Positions 9,509-18,810 are shown, numbered from the stretch's first letter. The stretch: DNA of 64,000 nucleotides from Pelagimonas varians (GCF_003208435.1 NZ_QKMF01000004.1:293290-357289); one strand, 5' to 3'. Numbers and translations are program-made. The notes: a model not told the origin generated them from the sequence alone.

Positions 9509-10801
9509 CTATTTTTCCGGCAGCAATCCACGCGGGCTAAACCTGAGCACCAAGAGCAAGATCACACCCATTGTCAGCAACCGCATATGTGCAACGCTGT
9601 CCATCAGGTGGGTTTTCAACGCAGAACCTTCGGCAAGGCCAGAGGTCAAAAACACCATGATGTCAGGACCAACTGTTTCGACCTGAACCCAAAGGAACCA
9701 GATCAGGAAACCGCCAAGCACCGCCCCGAGGTTGTTGCCCGAACCGCCGACAATCACCATCACCCAGATCAAGAAGGTGTAGCGCAGGGGCTGATAGGCC
9801 GTAGGCGCAAACAGCCCGTCCAGCGTTGTCATCATCGCACCGGCAATGCCGCAAATGGCAGAGCCAAGGATAAAGACCTGAAGGTGGCGAAATGTAACGT
9901 CTTTGCCCATGGCGCGGGCCGAGGTTTCATTGTCGCGAATGGCGCGCATCATGCGGCCCCAAGGCGATTTCAAAGCCAGCTGAGACAAGACCAGCAAGAT
10001 GACCAGCACCACTGCGAACATCAGTGCATAACCGGTTTTGACATACAGCGTAGAAGCCAAAGTTGGATCAAGCCCGTAACCGGCAGCCGCTTCGACAAAT
10101 CCCGGATCGTTTTGCAGATCGATCTCGTTGGGGACGGGACGCGGCAGGCCGTTGACGTTTTTAACGCCGCGCGACAGCCAGTCTTCGTTTTTGATAACGG
10201 CAATAACGATTTCCGAAATACCCAATGTCGCGATGGCCAGATAGTCGGAGCGCAAGCCAAGGGCTGTTTTTCCGATCACCCACGCAGCACCGGCGGCAAG
10301 CAGACCGCCGACAGGCCAAGCCAGTACTACCGGCAACCCCAAACCGCCTAGATAGCCGGTTGCAGCGGGGTCTACGGCTTCGATCGCGCTGACAGCTGGA
10401 TCACGAACCCAGTTATAGGCCACAAAACCCACCAGAAGGATCAACCCCACCAGCCAGCCTTTGCGCGTGCGCTTGTAGACCATGGCCGATCCGAAAACAG
10501 TAAAGACCCCAAGCAAAATGCCAGCCCAAGCACGAACACCGCCTGCGGCCCAGGCCTCGGCCACCGGCGGCATAGAGGTCAGGACAACCGCGAGACCACC
10601 AAGGGCAACAAAGCCCATGATGCCAACGTTAAACAGGCCCGCGATCCCCCATTGCAGGTTGACCCCAAGCGCCATGATCGCGCTGACAAGGCCCATGTTC
10701 AGGATCACAAGCGCAAGGTTTGGCCCCTGTAGGATCCCCGTGCCGATGATCAAAACGGCCACCAGAGCGAAGAGGAGAATGGTTCTCAAAGACTGGGTCA
10801 T
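9509..10801 (-). CDS. livM: Branched-chain amino acid ABC transporter permease, LivM type
   Basis: This is a 430-residue inner-membrane permease with about ten hydrophobic segments. It contains the LivM hallmark GLRSDYLAIATLGISEIVIA, a coupling-helix region around SPWGRMMRAIRDNETSARAM, and FILGSAICGIAGAM. It pairs with LivH to form the pore of a high-affinity importer for branched-chain or related amino acids. Its ATG overlaps the livH stop (ATGA at 10798-10801). It is the last gene of the unit and ends at the bidirectional terminator. Confidence 0.93.
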   Translation of the reverse strand: MTQSLRTILLFALVAVLIIGTGILQGPNLALVILNMGLVSAIMALGVNLQWGIAGLFNVGIMGFVALGGLAVVLTSMPPVAEAWAAGGVRAWAGILLGVFTVFGSAMVYKRTRKGWLVGLILLVGFVAYNWVRDPAVSAIEAVDPAATGYLGGLGLPVVLAWPVGGLLAAGAAWVIGKTALGLRSDYLAIATLGISEIVIAVIKNEDWLSRGVKNVNGLPRPVPNEIDLQNDPGFVEAAAGYGLDPTLASTLYVKTGYALMFAVVLVILLVLSQLALKSPWGRMMRAIRDNETSARAMGKDVTFRHLQVFILGSAICGIAGAMMTTLDGLFAPTAYQPLRYTFLIWVMVIVGGSGNNLGAVLGGFLIWFLWVQVETVGPDIMVFLTSGLAEGSALKTHLMDSVAHMRLLTMGVILLLVLRFSPRGLLPEK

Positions 10802-11808
10802 ACCGATTTTCCTTTGAAGATACCCGTCGGTCTGACAAGCAAAACAATCACGAGGATCATAAAGCTGACCGCGAATTTATATTCTGTAGCAAGCAGCTGC
10901 ACCAAAGACTCTGGCTCGAGACTTTCTGGCAGGGCATAGACCAGCACCTTTTTCCATGCGTAGGTTACAGCCACTTCGGAGAAGGCGATGACAAATCCAC
11001 CAGCGATGGCGCCAATCGGGCTGCCAAGGCCACCAACAATCGCGGCTGCGAAAATGGGCAACAAAAGCTGGAAGTAGGTAAATGGCTTGTAGCTTTTGTC
11101 GAGCCCGTAAAGCGTACCGGCAATGGTGACCAAACCTGCCACGATGATCCATGTCACCATGACCACACGTTCCGGATTGATTCCCGACAGCAATGCCAGA
11201 TCTTCGTTGTCCGAAAAGGCGCGCATGGATTTGCCAGTGCGGGTTTTGTTGAGGAACCAGAACAGCGCAATCACCACAACTATGGCTGTCACGATTGTCA
11301 GGCCTTGGGTCGTTTTAAAGGTTAAACCTTCTTTGAGACCGGTCATTTCCTTGAACTCGCGGGCGCGAATGATGAACCGTTCGCCATCGGCAAACCGCTG
11401 TTCATTGGTCCCGAGGATAAAGCGGGTCAAACCATTATAGATGAACATAACCCCGAGCGAGACCATGACCACAATCACCGGTTTTGCTTTTTGCGCTCGA
11501 TAGAACCGGTAAACAACGCGGTCAGTGCCCAAAAGCAGCAAAGATGTGCCGGCGATCCCAAACGGAATGGCAAGCAAGGCTGTTGGAAGCGGGCCCAATG
11601 AAATGCCCATCGACTGAAACAGCCACGTGAACAAAATTACGATCATCGTGCCAAAGGCCATGGTGTCACCATGGGCAAAGTTGGAGAACCGCAAGATCCC
11701 GTAGACCATGGTCACCCCAAGCGCGCCAAGCGCCAGTTGGCTGCCATAGGTCATCGCCGGGATCAAAACAAAGTTGGTAAGCGCCACAAGGGCGTTCAAT
11801 AGATCCAT
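10798..11808 (-). CDS. livH: Branched-chain amino acid ABC transporter permease, LivH type
   Basis: This 336-residue permease opens with a LivH-type segment (GSQLALGALGVTMVYGILRF then SNFAHGDTMAFG). It also holds the transport-coupling region TRTGKSMRAFSDNEDLALLS and the GLDKSYKPFTYFQLLLPIFA then AIVGGLGSPIGAI block. It works with LivM. The 84 bp between livF and this gene hold no coding sequence I can support. The ATG at 11808 is preceded by GGGAC. Confidence 0.93.
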   Translation of the reverse strand: MDLLNALVALTNFVLIPAMTYGSQLALGALGVTMVYGILRFSNFAHGDTMAFGTMIVILFTWLFQSMGISLGPLPTALLAIPFGIAGTSLLLLGTDRVVYRFYRAQKAKPVIVVMVSLGVMFIYNGLTRFILGTNEQRFADGERFIIRAREFKEMTGLKEGLTFKTTQGLTIVTAIVVVIALFWFLNKTRTGKSMRAFSDNEDLALLSGINPERVVMVTWIIVAGLVTIAGTLYGLDKSYKPFTYFQLLLPIFAAAIVGGLGSPIGAIAGGFVIAFSEVAVTYAWKKVLVYALPESLEPESLVQLLATEYKFAVSFMILVIVLLVRPTGIFKGKSV

Positions 11809-11892
11809 CAGTCCCGAACCTCGCGCAAACTGGGGGTGGTCAGGGCAGGGGGCGTATTGCAGCCCTGCGGGTGAGTAAGGCTTTGCATGACT

Positions 11893-12720
11893 TTAACCTC
11901 CCAAGAAACTGGCACGGACCTCAGGGTCGGCCATTAGGGATTTGCCAGTGCCGGTGTGGGCGTTTGCCCCCTGAACCAGAACATAGCCTTTGTCGGCGAT
12001 ATCAAGTGCTTGCTTGGCATTTTGTTCCACCATCAGGATCGAGATGCCGGATCGGGCAACTTCGATGATCCGGTCAAACAATTCGTCCATCACGATTGGA
12101 GAGACGCCAGCGGTTGGTTCATCCAGCAACAACACTTTGGGTTGGGTCATCAAGGCACGGCCGACAGCAACCTGTTGGCGCTGGCCGCCCGAAAGCTCTC
12201 CGGCGGGCTGATTGCGCTTTTCCTTCAGGATCGGAAACAGGTCATAGACCTGTTCGATGATCGGGCGGTAATCGTCGGTTCGCAAAAACGCCCCCATCTC
12301 CAGATTTTCCTCAACAGTCATCGAAGTGAAGATGTTGTTGTTCTGCGGAACAAATCCCATCCCTCTGGCAACGCGGTCTTGCGGCGTCAGTCCGGTGATA
12401 TCGACACCGTCCAAAGTCACATGACCTTTGCGCAGGTTCAGCATGCCAAAGGTTGCTTTCATTGCGGTGGATTTACCGGCACCGTTGGGGCCGACAATCA
12501 CCGCGATCTCCCCCTTTTCGACAGCAATCGTGCAGTCGTGCAGGATATCTGGACCGTGCTTGCCGTAACCACCGGTCATATTGGCACCGATCAAAAACGG
12601 CTCACCGGCGCTTTCATGTGTCGGACCGCTGTGTTTGGTGGTGTCAATTTCGCCCATACCCTTGGCATTGCCAAGCGACAGGTCCTTGTTGCCGTGATCG
12701 TCATATGGGGAATTGCTCAT
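11893..12720 (-). CDS. livF: Branched-chain amino acid ABC transporter ATP-binding protein, LivF type
   Basis: This 275-residue ATPase has Walker A VGPNGAGKST, Q-loop GFVPQNNNIF, signature LSGGQRQQVAVGRAL and Walker B KVLLLDEPTAG followed by the H-loop region. About 45 extra hydrophilic residues precede the usual LivF start. This N-terminal extension is longer than in the enteric protein, and I assign it no function. The start overlaps the livG stop (ATGA at 12717-12720), so the pair is translationally coupled. Confidence 0.93.
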   Translation of the reverse strand: MSNSPYDDHGNKDLSLGNAKGMGEIDTTKHSGPTHESAGEPFLIGANMTGGYGKHGPDILHDCTIAVEKGEIAVIVGPNGAGKSTAMKATFGMLNLRKGHVTLDGVDITGLTPQDRVARGMGFVPQNNNIFTSMTVEENLEMGAFLRTDDYRPIIEQVYDLFPILKEKRNQPAGELSGGQRQQVAVGRALMTQPKVLLLDEPTAGVSPIVMDELFDRIIEVARSGISILMVEQNAKQALDIADKGYVLVQGANAHTGTGKSLMADPEVRASFLGG

Positions 12721-13502
12721 TCCACGGCCTCCATGTCTTTGTTTTTAAGGCCCGTGCCCAGATAGGCTTCGATCACCTGATTGTTGGCCTTGATCTGATC
12801 GAGCGTCCCTTCGGCCAGCTTTTTGCCCTCGGCCATGACGATCACCGGATCACACAGCTTGCCGATGAAATCCATGTCGTGTTCGATGACGCAGAAGGTA
12901 TAGCCGCGCTCTTTGTTCAGTCGGAGAATTGCGTCGGCGATGGTCATCAACAAGGTGCGGTTCACACCGGCACCGACCTCATCCAGAAACACAATCTTGG
13001 CGTCGACCATCATCGTGCGGCCCAGTTCCAACAGCTTTTTCTGACCGCCGGAAATGGCACCAGCGGGATGGTCTGCCAGATGGGAAATTGTCAAAAAATC
13101 AAGAACTTCGTCGGCTTTTGCCCGTAATGCGCGTTCTTCGTCAGCGATGCGTTTGCGGCCAAACCATGTGTTCCACAACTGTTCGCCCGATTGTCCGCCC
13201 GGAACCATCATCAGGTTTTCGCGGCAGGACATCGACCCGAATTCATGCGCAATCTGGAAGGTGCGCAAGAGGCCTTTGTGAAACAATTCATGCGGCGGCA
13301 GGCCGGTGATATCTTCACCGTCCATATAGACCTGCCCGGATGTCGGGGGCAGGGCGCCTGCGATGACATTGAAAAGCGTGGTTTTGCCGGCCCCATTGGG
13401 TCCAACAAGCCCGGTGATCGAGCCTTTGGCGATGTGCAAAGATGCACCGTCAACCGCTCGGAAACCGCCGAAATGGCGGTGTAGGTTTTCAACCCGGATC
13501 AA
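12717..13502 (-). CDS. livG: Branched-chain amino acid ABC transporter ATP-binding protein, LivG type
   Basis: This 261-residue ATPase has Walker A GLVGPNGAGKTTLFNVIAG, signature ISGGQKKLLELGRTMM, Walker B KIVFLDEVGAGVN and the LivG-type C-terminal tail with VIEAYLG. The start codon is TTG at 13502, with a good GGGGAGA ribosome-binding sequence 6 nt upstream. The conserved DEP of Walker B reads DEV here; the catalytic Glu is kept. The gene follows livK after a hairpin, so it is probably expressed at a lower level than the binding protein. Confidence 0.92.
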   Translation of the reverse strand: MIRVENLHRHFGGFRAVDGASLHIAKGSITGLVGPNGAGKTTLFNVIAGALPPTSGQVYMDGEDITGLPPHELFHKGLLRTFQIAHEFGSMSCRENLMMVPGGQSGEQLWNTWFGRKRIADEERALRAKADEVLDFLTISHLADHPAGAISGGQKKLLELGRTMMVDAKIVFLDEVGAGVNRTLLMTIADAILRLNKERGYTFCVIEHDMDFIGKLCDPVIVMAEGKKLAEGTLDQIKANNQVIEAYLGTGLKNKDMEAVE

Positions 13503-13547
13503 GGCTATCTCCCCTCGGAGCGATGTTCTCTCGCTCTCTTAAATAGC

Positions 13548-13577
13548 AAAACAGCCCGGGATGCCCCCGGGCTGTTT
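13548..13577 (-). terminator. Hairpin between livK and livG (partial terminator)
   Basis: A perfect 12-bp stem, AAACAGCCCGGG (13548-13559/60) with CCCGGGCTGTTT (13566-13577), has a short loop. Read on the minus strand it ends in GTTTTGC just after the livK stop. Partial termination or 3' protection here would raise binding-protein mRNA above the rest of the operon. Confidence 0.75.
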
Positions 13578-13594
13578 CTGAAACGTTTCGCTGT

Positions 13595-14779
13595 TTATTT
13601 GAACTCGACGGTTTCGTAGGCGGACTCAGCGATTGTGAAGTGGCGGTATGTGCCAGCTGCTTCACCTGGGCCGATCAATTCAACACCGGTTGCGCCAACA
13701 TAGTCAACTTCTCCGCCAGCGGCCAAGATGTCCAAGGCTTTGCCCAATTCGCCGGGCAGGATCTTTTCGCCAGGAGCGTTGGCCACGTTCATCACGTTTG
13801 CTGCGACAGCTTCCGAAGTCGCCGCGCCGCCTGCTGCCATTGCCAGCGCCAAAAGCGCGGCCGCGTCATAGGATTCACGGGTGTAGGAGCTGTCCGGGTT
13901 CACATCATTTGCCGTGGCAAGTGCGTTGAACAGTTCGGTGCCTTCGCCTTCGGCCCAAGGAACTGTACCAAAGGAACCTTCCAAATCGGCACCAAGATCC
14001 ACCAGCAAGGCGTCTGCATACATGCCGTCACCTAGCAAATACGTGTCGAAGGCACCCGTGTCGACGGAGGCTTGGATGATGCCTTTGCCGCCCTGATCAG
14101 AGTAACCGAAAATTGCCAGCAAATCACCACCGGCAGAAGCCAAAGAGCCGATCTCAGCCGAATAGTCGGCTTTGCCGTCTTCATGAGGAGCTGTCAGTGT
14201 GACCGATCCGCCATGCGCTTCGTGGGCTGCAATAAACGCATCCGCGAGACCCTTGCCATAGTCGTTGTTGGTATAGGTCACTGCGACTTCTGAGACGCCT
14301 TTTTCCTTCAGGATGTCAGCCAGAACTTGACCCTGACGCGCGTCCGATGGCGCGGTGCGGAAAAACAGGCCGTTGTCTTCGGCAGAAGACAGCGCAGGCG
14401 AAGTGGCAGAAGGCGAAATCATAGGAATGCCGTTTGGCATCGCAACGTTCGACAAAATCGCGCCGGTTACGCCGGAACAGTCAGCGCCCATAATGGCGAC
14501 AACCTTGTCAGATGTAACCAGACGTTCGGCTGCGGCTGTCGCTGCGGCGGCGTCAACGCAAGTTGCGTCTGCGCGGACCGGAACCAGCGTGGTGCCGTTC
14601 AGGAACTTACCGGTTTCGTTGATTTCTTTGAACGCAAGCTCGGCAGAGCCACCCATCATTGGGGTGAGCGATTCAATTGGACCGGTGAAGCTGAGGATAA
14701 CGCCCACTGGAACGTCTTCGGCTGAAACAGAACCGGCGGTAAGCGCGATAGCTGCGGAGGCGAGTAGTATTTTTTTCAT
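13595..14779 (-). CDS. livK: Branched-chain amino acid ABC transporter substrate-binding protein
   Basis: This 394-residue periplasmic binding protein has a Sec signal peptide (MKKILLASAAIALTAGSVSA, cleavage before EDVPVGV). The type I periplasmic-binding fold of the Leu/Ile/Val family follows, including SFTGPIESLTPMMGGSAELA and VAIMGADCSGVTGAI. It captures the ligand for LivHMGF. The ATG at 14779 is chosen because it gives a clean signal peptide. The frame stays open 174 nt further upstream, but that extension is not signal-like. The start is embedded in A7-TG-A7 on the coding strand, with only GGGAT as a ribosome-binding sequence. Confidence 0.93.
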   Translation of the reverse strand: MKKILLASAAIALTAGSVSAEDVPVGVILSFTGPIESLTPMMGGSAELAFKEINETGKFLNGTTLVPVRADATCVDAAAATAAAERLVTSDKVVAIMGADCSGVTGAILSNVAMPNGIPMISPSATSPALSSAEDNGLFFRTAPSDARQGQVLADILKEKGVSEVAVTYTNNDYGKGLADAFIAAHEAHGGSVTLTAPHEDGKADYSAEIGSLASAGGDLLAIFGYSDQGGKGIIQASVDTGAFDTYLLGDGMYADALLVDLGADLEGSFGTVPWAEGEGTELFNALATANDVNPDSSYTRESYDAAALLALAMAAGGAATSEAVAANVMNVANAPGEKILPGELGKALDILAAGGEVDYVGATGVELIGPGEAAGTYRHFTIAESAYETVEFK

Positions 14780-15196
14780 TTTTTTATCCCGTGTTGGATC
14801 TTTTGATCGGAGCAAAGCGTATGCCTGCTTTTGTGAAAAGAAAAGCGCATATTTTTTGGGCGCGCGTCCGAATATTGTCGGTGGACGCAAGATCTCCACA
14901 CCGACAAATGTCCTTGAAAAAAAGGAATTAATTTGGCCCCAGTGCCGGTCCATTATTGCCTTGTTTCAGGACCCAGTAATGAGGTGGTGAAAATGTTTTT
15001 GTAGAGTTGGCCGTTTCCTCCGATTCTGCCGCCACACGGTGCGCACAGGATTGTCCGGCTTTTTGCAAACAAAAGGCGGGTCATCGTGCGTCCGGCGGGG
15101 AGGCAAAGCTGTCTTGGGAAGGCTCTGATCGACAATGGAAAAACCGCGCGTCTTGTGTGATAATAGGCGCAACATTCATTCATTTCGGAGACCACT
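14780..15196. other. 417-bp intergenic region between livK and a small secreted-protein gene
   Basis: This region holds the divergent promoters of livK (minus) and the gene at 15197 (plus), and the inverted repeat at 14875-14907. Short frames across it lack start signals and convincing composition. I see no tRNA or recognisable riboswitch. Confidence 0.5.
14875..14907. repeat. Inverted repeat in the livK upstream region
   Basis: TTGTCGGTG (14875-14883) and CACCGACAA (14899-14907) form a perfect 9-bp inverted repeat with a 15-nt spacer, about 95 nt upstream of the livK start. It could be an operator or a leader hairpin. I cannot tell which from sequence alone. Confidence 0.5.
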
Positions 15197-15607
15197 ATGC
15201 GTTTTCTTTCAATCGCCGCGTTGATCACCAGCATTGCAACGTCCGTCGGTGCACAAGAACCGATTTTCGACAATTACATCTCCATGCGGGGCGAAATGGA
15301 CCGTCTGATGATGAACCGCAATATTCCGGAACTTATGATCAAGTTCGGCGGTGCGGATGAGATGACAAAAGAGCAGTTGGACCGTTTGGACGCGCAGGTC
15401 GGACAGCTGTACCCCAATGATTTTGAGCACGTTGCTGTGATCCGGCGCGGTGCGCTCGAAGGGGGCTTCCAGCAAGAGCTTTTGTCCTATTGGACCGGCA
15501 TTGCCTATGTCTATGCGTATGTGCTGTACCATGATCGCGGCAATGAGATGGTTGCAATCAACTTTCGCTTCAATTCAGACTTCACGACTTTGAACTCGTT
15601 GTTTTAA
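15197..15607 (+). CDS. Small exported protein of unknown function
   Basis: This 136-residue protein has a Sec signal peptide (MRFLSIAALITSIATSVGAQ, cleavage after GAQ or VGA). A mixed alpha/beta mature domain of about 115 residues follows, without cysteines. GGAGA at 15186-15190 supports the ATG at 15197. I recognise no family. The mature region has a methionine-rich early segment (MRGEMDRLMMNRNI) and an aromatic stretch YWTGIAYVYAYVLYHD. The stop overlaps the convergent GNAT gene's stop (TTAA, 15604-15607). Confidence 0.72.
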   Translation: MRFLSIAALITSIATSVGAQEPIFDNYISMRGEMDRLMMNRNIPELMIKFGGADEMTKEQLDRLDAQVGQLYPNDFEHVAVIRRGALEGGFQQELLSYWTGIAYVYAYVLYHDRGNEMVAINFRFNSDFTTLNSLF

Positions 15608-16101
15608 GGGCGAAGCAAGCGAAAGTAGGCGGTGTCGCACCATTCGCTTTCGCCATATAGAAAGTTCTTTTCTTTCAGGTCTGTCTGAGTAAATCCAAGT
15701 TTCCTAAGAACTTTGACGGACCCGATGTTGCGCGGGTCCAGTTCAGCAGTAAGGCTGGCTGCGTCCGGAAAACGTTCAAACACACGCGGCACAATGGTTT
15801 GCAGGCCTTCTGTAACCAACCCAAGGCCCCAAAGGTCGGGGTGCAAGATGTAGCCAATTTCAAATCTGCGCCACATGCCCGCCTTGCCAACACATCTGCC
15901 CTGATACTCTAATATGTATTCCTCACGCGTCTGCGGGTCTGGCACCATGAAGTTGTCCAAAAAACGCGCTGTCTGATCCAGATTTTCATGCGGGGGCCGA
16001 TCCCAATAGCGCATGGCACGCGTGTCCGAGAAAATCTCGTGTAACGGTGTCAAATCGTCGGCGCGCCCGGCCCGTAGGGTCAGTCGCGCCGTTTCAATCA
16101 C
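15604..16101 (-). CDS. GNAT-family N-acetyltransferase (RimJ/RimL-like)
   Basis: This 165-residue protein has the RimJ/RimL-type opening MIETARLTLRAGRADDLTPL and the acetyl-CoA binding region around LHPDLWGLGLVTEGLQTIV (a variant of the usual R/QxxGxG/A loop). The late segment LDPRNIGSVKVLRKLGF is also typical. It probably N-acetylates a protein or small molecule in the cytoplasm. It starts with GTG at 16101, overlapping the stop of the upstream GlxA-type regulator (GTGA). The two are therefore co-transcribed. Confidence 0.87.
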   Translation of the reverse strand: MIETARLTLRAGRADDLTPLHEIFSDTRAMRYWDRPPHENLDQTARFLDNFMVPDPQTREEYILEYQGRCVGKAGMWRRFEIGYILHPDLWGLGLVTEGLQTIVPRVFERFPDAASLTAELDPRNIGSVKVLRKLGFTQTDLKEKNFLYGESEWCDTAYFRLLRP

Positions 16102-17108
16102 ACGGACAGCCGGGTCGCATGGGTGCCGCGTTCACGGTAGGGCGTGGTTTCATAGTGTGACCGGTAGCATTTGGAAAAATGCGACGGGGAAGCAAACCCG
16201 CAGGCCAAGGCGACATTGATGACACTCATGTCGGTTTGCATCAATAGATTGCGGGCTTTTTGCAGCCGGAGTTCCATGTAATAGCGCTTCGGCGAGCGGC
16301 TTAGATACCGGCGGAACAAGCGTTCCAACTGGCGGGTCGACATGCCAACATCTTTGGCTAGAACCGAAGGGCTTATTGGCTCCTCGATATTGGCCTCCAT
16401 CATCTGGATCACCTGGCTCAGTTTAGGATGTCGCACGCCAATTCGGGTTGGAACCGACAATCGCTGCGTATCGCGGTCTGTTCGGATCGAACTGTAGATT
16501 TGCTGGTCAGCCACGGCCGAAGCCAAGGATTCACCATGGTCATCGGCAATGAGTTTCAAAAACAAATCAATTGAAGACGTGCCACCGGCGGTGGTCATGC
16601 GATTGCCATCGATGCAATAGACCGATTTCGTCAGTTCGACTTCTTCGAATTCCTCAGCAAAACTGTCCTGGTTTTCCCAATGAATGGTGGCTTTCTTCCC
16701 GTCCAGCAGACCCGCTTTGGCAAGAGAATAGGCTGCGGTACACAGCCCGCCTGCGGCCACCCCCTTGCGGGTTTCGCGGCGCACCCAGTTTAGCAGGCGT
16801 TTGGTTGTCGCTTTTTGAACGTTTGCCCCGCCGCACAAAATCAGCGTGTCATCGCGGTGCAAATCTTCCAGATCGCCATCACTTTGAAAACCGGTTCCGG
16901 TTGAACAGCGAACGATTCCTCCACCCTCGGCAACGTTGTGCCAAAGGTACAATTGTTTGCCGGACATGCGATTGGCCAACCGCAAGCAATCCAATGCAGA
17001 TGCAAAGGACAACAGAGTGAATTCATCAAGCAATACAAAGACAAAGCGCCTTGGCTTTGCATCCGTATTTTTCAGCTCCAACGCGGGGGTATGTTTCGGC
17101 GGGTGCAT
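16098..17108 (-). CDS. GlxA-family transcriptional regulator (DJ-1/PfpI-like plus AraC HTH)
   Basis: This 336-residue protein has an N-terminal DJ-1/PfpI-like domain (about 18-190; RRFVFVLLDEFTLLSFASAL, and GGLCTAAYSLAKAGLLDGK at the nucleophile-elbow region). A C-terminal AraC/XylS domain follows, with two HTH motifs (DVGMSTRQLERLFRRYLSRS and NVALACGFASPSHFSKCYR). Members regulate nitrogen-compound catabolism such as glycine betaine, carnitine or arginine. The ATG at 17108 is chosen for its AAAGGATG upstream; the frame extends 84 nt further. It is divergent from the DAHP synthase gene. Its own target is not evident. Confidence 0.88.
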   Translation of the reverse strand: MHPPKHTPALELKNTDAKPRRFVFVLLDEFTLLSFASALDCLRLANRMSGKQLYLWHNVAEGGGIVRCSTGTGFQSDGDLEDLHRDDTLILCGGANVQKATTKRLLNWVRRETRKGVAAGGLCTAAYSLAKAGLLDGKKATIHWENQDSFAEEFEEVELTKSVYCIDGNRMTTAGGTSSIDLFLKLIADDHGESLASAVADQQIYSSIRTDRDTQRLSVPTRIGVRHPKLSQVIQMMEANIEEPISPSVLAKDVGMSTRQLERLFRRYLSRSPKRYYMELRLQKARNLLMQTDMSVINVALACGFASPSHFSKCYRSHYETTPYRERGTHATRLSV

Positions 17109-17311
17109 TGGACGGCATCCTTTTGGTGGGCAGTGAGGCCCGGTTCGCCGGGTGGTGATATCCAGATGGTCAGAATGTGCCAAATACGTCAAGATCTGTT
17201 GCGCAAAACACGTCTGGTAAGAGCGTGTGAGATTGGCTATACAGCAGCGCTGTTAACGCTAAGAATAACGTGCTGACCAGAACAGCCGACTGATAGATGC
17301 GGAGAATTTCC

Positions 17312-18682
17312 ATGACCGAGTGGCAAAAATCAAACTGGCGCAATAAGCCTCGGATCCAGATGCCGGAGTATACCGACACGGAGGCATTGCATGCTGTTGA
17401 GGCGCAATTGTCGCAATATCCGCCGCTGGTTTTTGCTGGCGAAGCACGGCGCTTGAAAAACGCGCTAGGGGCGGCATCGCGCGGCGAGGCGTTTTTGCTA
17501 CAGGGCGGTGATTGCGCCGAAAGCTTTGAACAATTTAGCGCTGATGCGATCCGCGACACCTTTAAGGTGATGTTGCAGATGGCCATGGTTTTGACTTATG
17601 GGGCCAAGGTTCCTGTGGTCAAAGTTGGCCGTATGGCCGGTCAGTTTGCCAAACCGCGCTCGGCCGGAACCGAAACAATCGATGGTGTTGAACTGCCCAG
17701 CTACCGCGGCGATATTATCAACGAGCTGGCCTTCACACCTGAATCGCGCATTCCCGACCCTAAGAAAATGCTACAAGCCTACACCCAAGCCGCAGCGACA
17801 TTGAACCTGTTGCGCGCGTTTTCAACGGGTGGCTATGCCGACGTACATCAGGTCCACGCTTGGACTTTGGGCTTTACCGAGGGCGAGAAAGCCGCCAGCT
17901 ATCGTGAAATGGCGGGCCGCATCAGCGATACGCTTGATTTCATGAAAGCAGCCGGTGTCACTGCGGACCGCGCGCATACCCTACAGACCGTGGATTTCTA
18001 CACCAGCCATGAATCCTTGTTGCTGGAATATGAAGAGGCGCTGACCCGTCGCGATTCAACCTCGGGCAAGTGGCTTGCGGGCTCCGGTCATATGATTTGG
18101 ATCGGCGATCGCACCCGTCAGCCTGACGGTGCCCATGTGGAATATGCTAGCGGCGTTTTGAACCCCGTCGGATTGAAATGCGGTCCGACCACCACCGCGG
18201 AAGATCTCAAAATCTTGATGGCCAAGTTGAACCCGGAAAATGAAGCGGGCAAATTGACATTGATCGCCCGCTTCGGGGCCGGAAATGTGGGTGAACATCT
18301 GCCACGTTTGATCAAGGCTGTGGCCGAAGAGGGCGCGAATGTAACTTGGGTCTGTGACCCGATGCATGGCAACACCATCAAATCGGCAACCGGCTACAAA
18401 ACCCGTCCGTTTGAATCGGTTCTACGCGAAGTGCAGGACTTCTTTGGTGTGCATAACGCCGAAGGCACAGTACCGGGCGGTGTTCATTTTGAAATGACGG
18501 GCCTTGATGTCACTGAATGCACCGGGGGCGTCCGCGCCGTGACCGAAGAGAACCTGCAAGATCGCTATCACACCGCCTGCGATCCACGTTTGAACGCTTC
18601 ACAATCGCTTGAACTGGCATTCTTGGTCGCGGAAGAGCTGACAAAGCGCCGCGATACCCAGATGGCTGCTGCCAGCGCGTAA
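17312..18682 (+). CDS. Class II 3-deoxy-7-phosphoheptulonate (DAHP) synthase
   Basis: This is a complete 456-residue plant-type (AroA-II) DAHP synthase. It condenses phosphoenolpyruvate with erythrose 4-phosphate in the first step of the shikimate pathway. Family blocks include [60 protein letters not shown] and [11 protein letters not shown]. The cysteine and metal-binding residues of these blocks are present. GGAGA at 17301-17305 supports the ATG at 17312. The gene is monocistronic and closes with a terminator. It is the only aromatic pathway gene in the window. Confidence 0.95.
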   Translation: MTEWQKSNWRNKPRIQMPEYTDTEALHAVEAQLSQYPPLVFAGEARRLKNALGAASRGEAFLLQGGDCAESFEQFSADAIRDTFKVMLQMAMVLTYGAKVPVVKVGRMAGQFAKPRSAGTETIDGVELPSYRGDIINELAFTPESRIPDPKKMLQAYTQAAATLNLLRAFSTGGYADVHQVHAWTLGFTEGEKAASYREMAGRISDTLDFMKAAGVTADRAHTLQTVDFYTSHESLLLEYEEALTRRDSTSGKWLAGSGHMIWIGDRTRQPDGAHVEYASGVLNPVGLKCGPTTTAEDLKILMAKLNPENEAGKLTLIARFGAGNVGEHLPRLIKAVAEEGANVTWVCDPMHGNTIKSATGYKTRPFESVLREVQDFFGVHNAEGTVPGGVHFEMTGLDVTECTGGVRAVTEENLQDRYHTACDPRLNASQSLELAFLVAEELTKRRDTQMAAASA

Positions 18683-18700
18683 AAGCATCGCTTCACGTTG

Positions 18701-18731
18701 AAACGCCCCGTCAGAAAATGGCGGGGCGTTT
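18701..18731 (+). terminator. Intrinsic terminator after DAHP synthase
   Basis: AAACGCCCCG (18701-18710) pairs with CGGGGCGTTT (18722-18731) around an 11-nt loop, followed by TGCGTTTTG. It lies 18 nt after the stop codon. Confidence 0.75.
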
Positions 18732-18810
18732 TGCGTTTTGGTGCTGGTCTTTTGCAAAGGTCGGTCGCAAGGTGGCCGGATTGACTGACAGCAAGACATA
18801 GGATGCTGGC

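Noticed and set aside
9449..10351. 300-codon plus-strand frame across livM
   Set aside because: It is the antisense shadow of a well-supported permease. It begins inside the terminator and its translation is Gln/His-rich low-complexity sequence.
12453..13127. Plus-strand frames across livF/livG
   Set aside because: They overlap two coupled ATPase genes whose Walker and signature motifs are intact on the minus strand.
14780..14953. 58-codon N-terminal extension of livK
   Set aside because: It would bury the signal peptide inside the protein. A periplasmic binding protein must start at the signal.
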